From the NCBI RefSeq assembly GCF_047263945.1, contig NZ_JBLAVB010000002.1, forward strand, positions 558,001 to 622,000: 64,000 bases of DNA, given 5' to 3'. The stretch comes from Rhodospirillum sp047263945. GTDB lineage: Bacteria; Pseudomonadota; Alphaproteobacteria; Rhodospirillales; Rhodospirillaceae. Every line of letters starts with the position of its first letter. Positions within the stretch are counted from its first letter, which is position 1. The position numbers and the translations under genes are program-made. Positions 59,478-64,000 of the stretch are shown here, piece by piece. The notes beneath the pieces were generated by a model. That model was not told the DNA's origin. It was given only the letters and a program-made list of their open reading frames with translations, and did not search any database.

Positions 59478-60296
59478 TCAGGCTGCGATCCGCGCCGCCG
59501 CCGGGTGGAAGGCATAGGCGTCCATGGCCAGCATGGAGTGTGTCGTGCCATCATGGAGCCGGGTGCCCGTCGCCCCCTCTCCAGCGGCCCCCAGGGCGAC
59601 ATAGAAGGGCATCAGGTGCTCATCCGTGGGGTGGTGGCGCTGAGCGAAGGGGGCCTGGGCGCGGTAGTTCAGCAGGGCCTCCAGGTCCTTGGTTTCGGTT
59701 CGCTGGGCGATCCAATCGGCGAAGGCACGCGTGTCTTTTTCCGGGGGGGCATCCACCGGCTGACCGCGGAAGGTCCGCAGGTCATGGGTGATGGCGCCAG
59801 AACCGATAACCAGCACCCCTTCCCGAGTCAGGGGAGACAGCGCCCGGCCCAAGGCAAGGTGGTCGGCAGCACTCCCCCGGTGCAGGACGGACAGCTGGAA
59901 GACGGGCAGGTGCGCGTCCGGGTCCATCAGCCGCAGAGGCGTCCAGGCTCCGTGGTCGAGCCCCTGGTGGTCGTCGACGGTTGCGGCATACCCCGCGTCG
60001 CGCAGCAGGGCGGCGGTTTTGGCGGCGATCTCAGGGGCGCCTTGGGCCGGGTGGCCGATCGTGTAGAGGGCGGGGGGAAACCCATAAAAGTCATGGATCG
60101 TTTCCGGCGTCGCGGCGCCTCCCACCTGGACCTCTTGGGTCATCCAATGGGCGCTGACCATCAACAGGGCCTTGGCCTGAGCAACGACCGGGGCCAGGCT
60201 GCGCAGGAAGCTGTGGGTCGGTGTTTCCTTCTCAATCAGAAGGGTGGGCGAGCCATGGGAGAGGAAAAGGCTGGCCGGGGGCATGAGCGGGGTCAT
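59478..60296 (-). CDS. Class III extradiol ring-cleavage dioxygenase (YgiD/4,5-DOPA type)
   Basis: A 272-residue protein: LFLSHGSPTLL with the conserved metal-ligand His, LLMVSAHWM, DFYGFPPALYTIGHPAQGAPEIA, DDHQGLDHGAWTPLRLM, VFQLSVL and the second metal site HHPTDEHLMPFYVALGAAGEG. It matches the LigB-superfamily DOPA-dioxygenase/YgiD branch, using non-haem metal. The natural substrate is uncertain. ATG 60296 is the family-consistent start. It converges with dinB, 29 bases between stops. Confidence 0.92.
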   Translation of the reverse strand: MTPLMPPASLFLSHGSPTLLIEKETPTHSFLRSLAPVVAQAKALLMVSAHWMTQEVQVGGAATPETIHDFYGFPPALYTIGHPAQGAPEIAAKTAALLRDAGYAATVDDHQGLDHGAWTPLRLMDPDAHLPVFQLSVLHRGSAADHLALGRALSPLTREGVLVIGSGAITHDLRTFRGQPVDAPPEKDTRAFADWIAQRTETKDLEALLNYRAQAPFAQRHHPTDEHLMPFYVALGAAGEGATGTRLHDGTTHSMLAMDAYAFHPAAARIAA

Positions 60297-60464
60297 GGTT
60301 TGTCTCCCAAAATGTGAGTTTCTTCTTCTGCCCGGTAGTTTTCTGGAAATCTCAGGCAAGGGGAAGCCATTGATCTTAGGAGACACTGAACACGGAATAT
60401 GGACAATCATCTGAAGAGTAGCAACTTTGTCCCTACATGGTGACAAAATGCGTCTCGGATATGC

Positions 60465-60496
60465 AAAAGGCCCGGCGATCAACGACGGGCCTTTTT
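60465..60496. terminator. Terminator of rpmB
   Basis: AAAAGGCCCG (60465-60474) and CGGGCCTTTTT (60486-60496) form a 10-bp stem. On the minus strand it lies 70 bases after the rpmB stop, with a T run; on the plus strand it also ends with T residues. Confidence 0.85.
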
Positions 60497-60566
60497 GAGT
60501 GCTGTGCTGTAGACTGCTGCCGGTGGAAGCGAATCACTTTCCACCAAGATAACCCGAGATCAGCGA

Positions 60567-60854
60567 TCAGGCCGCAGCCTGGGCTTTCGCTATGCGGCGC
60601 TTCACTTTGCGCAGCTCCAGCGGCAGCTTAGCCGAGGGAGTCGACATCAAGAAGGCGTCGAGGCCACCCTTATGCTCAATGGTACGCAGTCCGTGGGTGG
60701 ACAGGCGCAGACGAACGGGCTGCTTCAGCAGGTCGCTCATCAGCGAGTTCACCTGCAGGTTCGGCAGGAACCGGCGGCGGGACTTGATGTTGGAGTGGCT
60801 GACATTGTTGCCGGCCTGTACGCCCTTGCCGGTTACGGCGCAACGACGGGACAT
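60567..60854 (-). CDS. rpmB: 50S ribosomal protein L28
   Basis: A 95-residue bL28: SRRCAVTGKGVQAGNNVSHSNIKSRRRFLPNLQ and VRLRLSTHGLRTIEHKGGLDAFLM, with an Ala/Lys C-terminal tail. Only the first of the cysteines of zinc-type L28 is present. It lies alone on the minus strand with its own terminator downstream; the region to 61100 should hold its promoter. Confidence 0.98.
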   Translation of the reverse strand: MSRRCAVTGKGVQAGNNVSHSNIKSRRRFLPNLQVNSLMSDLLKQPVRLRLSTHGLRTIEHKGGLDAFLMSTPSAKLPLELRKVKRRIAKAQAAA

Positions 60855-61100
60855 GTGTCGGTCCTCTTATAAAAGCGGTTTTTGAATTCGAAGAGAGGCG
60901 GGTTCTACCCGAGCCCCCAGGATGGGTCAAGTGAAATCGCGGAATTCCGCGTGTCAAATTGCCTTTGATCGGAATCAGTTCCCTGGCGGTGCTGTCAGAC
61001 CGATTCAACATGACAGGCTTGGATGCAGGCAGTATTGGCAAAACCCGAGGAAAGAAAAGCGGGATCGTTCCGTTCGATCCGTCTGCCCCATTTCCCAGGA

Positions 61101-61799
61101 TCAATCGAAGAGTTTGTCGATATCGCCCTGCCCTAAACCCTCCCCTGCAGGGGCCGCAGCCGGTTTCGGTTTTGCCTTGCTTTTGGGCCGGGGCAGGGCT
61201 TTGCTTTCTGGCCGCTTGTCTTTGGACTTGGCCAGGGGAGGGGCCCCACCGGCAAACATGGCGTCAACGTCCGCTTGGGACACACCATGCCCCTCCAGTT
61301 GGGGGCCGTGCAGGAGTTTGTGGTCGGCATCTTTATCGCCGTTTTCGTCTTCGTCCACCGTTTGGTCGGCGATGGCTTCCTCGCCCCACATGGTAATGAG
61401 GTTGTGCACCCGCGATTCGATGAATTGTAGGGACGTGACCACCTTGGTGATCCGCTGACCGGTGATGTCCTGAAAGGAGCAGGCTTCGAAAATTTGACCA
61501 ACCAAATCCGGAGCCCTACCCAATTCTGCCTTGATATCCGGATCCGTGACCTTTCCATTGACTGAATTGGTAATGGCATCCAAATTTTCCGCCGCTTCCA
61601 TTATGGAATTTGTTGCGGATTCCGTGGAGGAGACAATGGCGTCCAGTTCGTCAGACATGCTTGTAAAGCGGTCGCTCTCCTGGCCTGGACGGTGGATGGA
61701 GGCAATTTCCCGCCGGATCTTTTGGATGTGCTCGAACAGGCCGAACACTTCCTTGCGCAAGATCATCAGATCGGATTTTTCGTTCATTTCAATACCCAT
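61101..61799 (-). CDS. cheZ: CheZ-type protein phosphatase
   Basis: About 232 residues. The N-terminal half is helical with SDLMILRKEVFGLFEHIQKIRREIASIHRPG, then a long helical hairpin; the catalytic motif FQDITGQRI has Asp111 and Gln115 at the positions matching D143/Q147 of E. coli CheZ. It should dephosphorylate CheY-P at the flagellar switch. The C-terminal linker is Ala/Lys/Pro-rich and ends GQGDIDKLFD, matching the CheY-binding peptide of CheZ. The start is uncertain: 61787, 61799 or TTG 61892, none with a good ribosome-binding site. It follows two uncharacterised genes on the same strand. Confidence 0.85.
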   Translation of the reverse strand: MGIEMNEKSDLMILRKEVFGLFEHIQKIRREIASIHRPGQESDRFTSMSDELDAIVSSTESATNSIMEAAENLDAITNSVNGKVTDPDIKAELGRAPDLVGQIFEACSFQDITGQRITKVVTSLQFIESRVHNLITMWGEEAIADQTVDEDENGDKDADHKLLHGPQLEGHGVSQADVDAMFAGGAPPLAKSKDKRPESKALPRPKSKAKPKPAAAPAGEGLGQGDIDKLFD

Positions 61800-61962
61800 T
61801 TGGGCCAAACGTATCAGTACCGCCTGTCCTTGTTCAACTGCATACCCCCTTTTGTTTAGCTTGGCCTCTCTGGCTGTGCCAGAAAAATCCAATCATCACA
61901 GGCGAAAAATATTCCCGCATAAGGGAACCCTGTCTCCCTATGATTGGGAGTCAGTAATGGCG

Positions 61963-62376
61963 CTATTTATCCGTATCCTTGCCTTCGTTCAATAGGGCTC
62001 GCATAGCAGTCACCATCAGCTTGCGGCGGTCTTCGTCGGATAAGTCGGCGAGGATTTTTTGTTTCGCGCGGTGAACCGCGAGCGCGTCGCTAATCAGTTT
62101 TTCCCGTTCCGGCGTCATGATTCGGGCTTGGTTCGTCCGGATAGCCTCCATCGCCTCTGTTCGGGCATCTCCGACAACCTCGGGAGGCGCATCCTCAGGG
62201 GGGGCAGTCGTAGCAGAGGGGGCGGAAGGTGGTGTGCCCTTTGTTTTTTTCTGGGCTTTTTTGGGCCGCTTGCCTAAGGCCGCATCTCGGGCCGCTGCCT
62301 TGACCAGGGGTTTGTTGCCCCCCGGCTTTTTCGGATCGCCCAGTAATTTGTTCCAGAAACCGTCGATCAGCCCCAT
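61963..62376 (-). CDS. Uncharacterised basic protein upstream of cheZ
   Basis: A 137-residue protein beginning GLIDGFWNKLLGDPKKPGGNKPLVKAAARDAALGKRPKKAQKKTKG, which is very lysine-rich, then a Pro/Ala/Ser linker and a helical C-terminus (REKLISDALAVHRAKQKILADLSDEDRRKLMVTAMRALL). I recognise no domain. An amphipathic N-terminus followed by a positively charged region might bind membrane or nucleic acid, but that is inference. AAAGGAAG precedes the ATG; it lies 15 bases after the 466-residue gene. Confidence 0.7.
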   Translation of the reverse strand: MGLIDGFWNKLLGDPKKPGGNKPLVKAAARDAALGKRPKKAQKKTKGTPPSAPSATTAPPEDAPPEVVGDARTEAMEAIRTNQARIMTPEREKLISDALAVHRAKQKILADLSDEDRRKLMVTAMRALLNEGKDTDK

Positions 62377-62391
62377 GGGCTTCTTCCTTTG

Positions 62392-63792
62392 TCAGGCGTC
62401 GTGGGAGGTGGGTGGCGCCTTGCCGCTGATGGGTTCAATATCGACCTCCCAATCTTCGCGGGATGAATCCGGATCGCCGAACATGTCGAATTGGTTAGAG
62501 AGCCGGGGGGGAGAGGCCGAGGCAGCCGCCCATTCCTTTCCGTTGGGGTGCTCGTTCTGACTCGGGGTCAGGGTGGAACGGGACAGGGACCGTGCAACCC
62601 TTTCCTGGATGCTTGCCATATCGGATCCGCTGAGCGGGGGATAAGGCAGTCGACGGGCGATATCCTCCGCCGTTTCCTTGGGTTCGGGGGCGGCGCGGCC
62701 TCCGGCAGGGGGAGCTTCGACTGTCTTCAGGCGTTCGGCCAAGCGTCCATGGGATACGGTTGTTGTCTTCGTGGCCCGGGGGGGGCTGTGCTGGCGGGGG
62801 GGAAGGGGGGCGTTCTCCTCCTCCGTTATCCAGTCCCGATCCTTGGCGTGATCCATGTCCCCAATCCGGTCTTCCTGGTCCTTCTCGTCCTCGCTCCTGT
62901 CCGGATCCCCGTTGTTCCTGTCTGGATCTTCGTTCCCGAAATTGTCCCCTTTTCCGTTCCCGTCAACACCCTCAAAGCTATCCAGGGCTTCCTGGGGATC
63001 GATCATCGCGGCATTGAAATCGTCATCACTGTATGGATCGCTGGTGTCTTGCGCGGAGGAAAGGTGAGCGGTCGCGGTCGGTTGCACGCCTTCCAGCAGG
63101 GCGCGCATGCGAATATCGACGTCTTCCAGCATCAGCGCCACCCGCTCCATAGGGCCATCCTCCAGGATGGCCCGCAGCAGTCGGTCTTCGTCGTGCGTGC
63201 GCGAGAGCTCTTCAAGCAGGGCATGGCGCCTCAAAAAACGTTGCAGGGCCGCTGCGCTGGGGCCGTCCTCTGCCAACCGTTCGGCCAGCAGATCAGCAAA
63301 CCCGGGTCCTGATTTCTCCGCACAATAGAGCAGGGTGTTTGGGATAGCCCAGGGGTAGCCCGCAGAGGTCAGGGCCCATTGGGTTTCCAACTCGGCCCGG
63401 TCAATGATGTCCAGGCGGTCCATGATTTGCGTCAAATGGGCGCAGAGGTCCTGCAGTCCCATGTCTGCGCTGTCCAGAAAGGCGCGCCGTCTGGCCTGTT
63501 CCTGCATCATGATAACTGTGCGGGCCAGACTTTCTGAATCGTCACCTCCGCGATGGCGACGACGGGGTTTCCCATGCAGTGACGCCCTCAGGGTCTGGGC
63601 GACCACCGCCGTCACAGCCCAGATCAGAGCCATGGGTAGAACGGCCGCAGCGATAACTGCAGCCAAACCGATGGGGGACAACCCCCCCAATCCGGGCCAG
63701 TCCGATCCGTTGGATACGGAAAGGGAAAAGACAATCAGCCAGAAGAGGGAAAGTCCCATGGCGGACAAAAATGGAAGAAGCGGGCCAAACAC
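62392..63792 (-). CDS. Uncharacterised membrane protein upstream of cheZ
   Basis: A 466-residue protein starting with two membrane segments (LPFLSAMGLSLFWLIVFSL and IGLAAVIAAAVLPMALIWAVTAVVAQTL), a basic loop, then a helical cytoplasmic region (SESLARTVIMMQEQARRRAFLDSADMGLQDLCAHLTQIMDRLDIIDR and PGFADLLAERLAEDGPSAAALQRFLRRHALLEEL), and a long acidic Asp/Asn/Glu-rich tail with PPPLSGS-like segments. The design of a membrane anchor plus long disordered acidic tail, next to cheZ, suggests a motility or polar-localisation role, but no family was recognised. The GTG start has GAAAGAG upstream. Confidence 0.72.
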   Translation of the reverse strand: MFGPLLPFLSAMGLSLFWLIVFSLSVSNGSDWPGLGGLSPIGLAAVIAAAVLPMALIWAVTAVVAQTLRASLHGKPRRRHRGGDDSESLARTVIMMQEQARRRAFLDSADMGLQDLCAHLTQIMDRLDIIDRAELETQWALTSAGYPWAIPNTLLYCAEKSGPGFADLLAERLAEDGPSAAALQRFLRRHALLEELSRTHDEDRLLRAILEDGPMERVALMLEDVDIRMRALLEGVQPTATAHLSSAQDTSDPYSDDDFNAAMIDPQEALDSFEGVDGNGKGDNFGNEDPDRNNGDPDRSEDEKDQEDRIGDMDHAKDRDWITEEENAPLPPRQHSPPRATKTTTVSHGRLAERLKTVEAPPAGGRAAPEPKETAEDIARRLPYPPLSGSDMASIQERVARSLSRSTLTPSQNEHPNGKEWAAASASPPRLSNQFDMFGDPDSSREDWEVDIEPISGKAPPTSHDA

Positions 63793-64000
63793 GATGGCGA
63801 CTCTTTCGAATCAGCGAGCGAAAAGGGGGCCGAGGGTCCCGGACCATACGTTCACCTTGAAGAACGGAAACGGAATCAAGGCGGCGGCATCTGAACCAGT
63901 TTGTCTAAACAGGTCTGAAGCCATTCTAGGGAAACAATCGTCGTCGCGAATGGTTCCCCCACGACAGGGAATTGCTTGAACCACGGACCTTACGGCTCCT
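63793..64000. other. Region upstream of the 466-residue membrane-protein gene
   Basis: This should contain the promoter of the minus-strand operon. Its right edge reads TTGAACCACGGACC, which loosely recalls a tRNA read backwards, but I could not fold a T-arm. Confidence 0.3.

Noticed and set aside
63950..64000. Partial tRNA at the right edge
   Set aside because: TTGAACCACGGACC looks like a reversed tRNA T-arm, but the complementary stem is missing and the sequence is cut by the window end.

Overview
The window is about 60% GC chromosomal DNA from an alphaproteobacterium, most likely a member of or near the Rhodospirillales. This is inferred from gene content: a MucR-type zinc-finger regulator, an Irr-type and a second Fur-family regulator, an IalB-family secreted protein, an ornithine-lipid pair (olsB-olsA), an XRE regulator in front of metK, a DinB polymerase with an N-terminal zinc ribbon, and the gene order miaB-phoH-ybeY-corC-lnt-xre-metK-trmB-rimP-nusA-ylxR-infB-rbfA-truB-rpsO-pnp. 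A CheZ homologue suggests motility. I see no rRNA, convincing tRNA, CRISPR array, prophage or full insertion sequence.

Layout. 1-4.4 kb: a class III nucleotide cyclase and a diguanylate cyclase converging on a shared TTAA stop site, a DUF2237 protein, a repeat-rich gap, and a small ribbon-helix-helix gene with a possible tiny membrane-protein gene behind it. 4.8-11.3 kb: a bifunctional penicillin-binding protein, a LysR regulator, DUF1127 and DinB-like proteins, a quinone oxidoreductase, a SpoU methyltransferase and an IalB protein. 11.4-17.0 kb (minus strand): SirB1-like protein, gshB, a MaoC-like dehydratase, the biotin ECF transporter bioM-bioN-bioY and a thiolase. 17.1-20.4 kb: the envelope/rRNA cluster of a BON lipoprotein, yraN and rsmI, divergent from an LpoA-like lipoprotein. 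20.4-28.7 kb: a drug/metabolite permease, pterin dehydratase, a metalloprotease, a Lon-like protease, a metallophosphoesterase, a VanX-like dipeptidase with an acetyltransferase, a TusA-like protein and MucR. 29.7-37.8 kb: Fur-family regulator, olsBA, then miaB-phoH-ybeY-corC-lnt. 38-51.4 kb: xre, metK, trmB and the nusA-infB translation operon through pnp. 51.4-60.9 kb: GDPD, a nitronate-monooxygenase-like flavoprotein with a possible Fe-S motif, Irr, an SH3 protein, a 2-hydroxyacid dehydrogenase, two small lipoproteins, dinB, a ring-cleavage dioxygenase and rpmB. 61-63.8 kb: a minus-strand operon of an unknown 466-residue membrane protein, an unknown 137-residue protein and CheZ.

Most genes are housekeeping. 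The least explained structure is in the gaps. Several families of short palindromic elements recur: a 138-bp element with terminal inverted repeats in two near-identical copies; composite arrays of GC-rich hairpins, some bounded by an inverted CACGACAG/CTGTCGTG end; and CTAGAG-type palindromes. In three places such an element supplies the stop codon, and sometimes the last codons, of the neighbouring gene. Long perfect stems also sit ahead of rbfA, pnp and the xre gene. These elements, the CheZ-linked unknown operon, the Cys-motif flavoprotein and a phased LexA-like array ahead of dinB are the main points worth following.

All functional calls come from reading the translated sequence and motif recognition without database searches. 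Start codons were chosen from ribosome-binding-site context and family length and are less certain than the stops.
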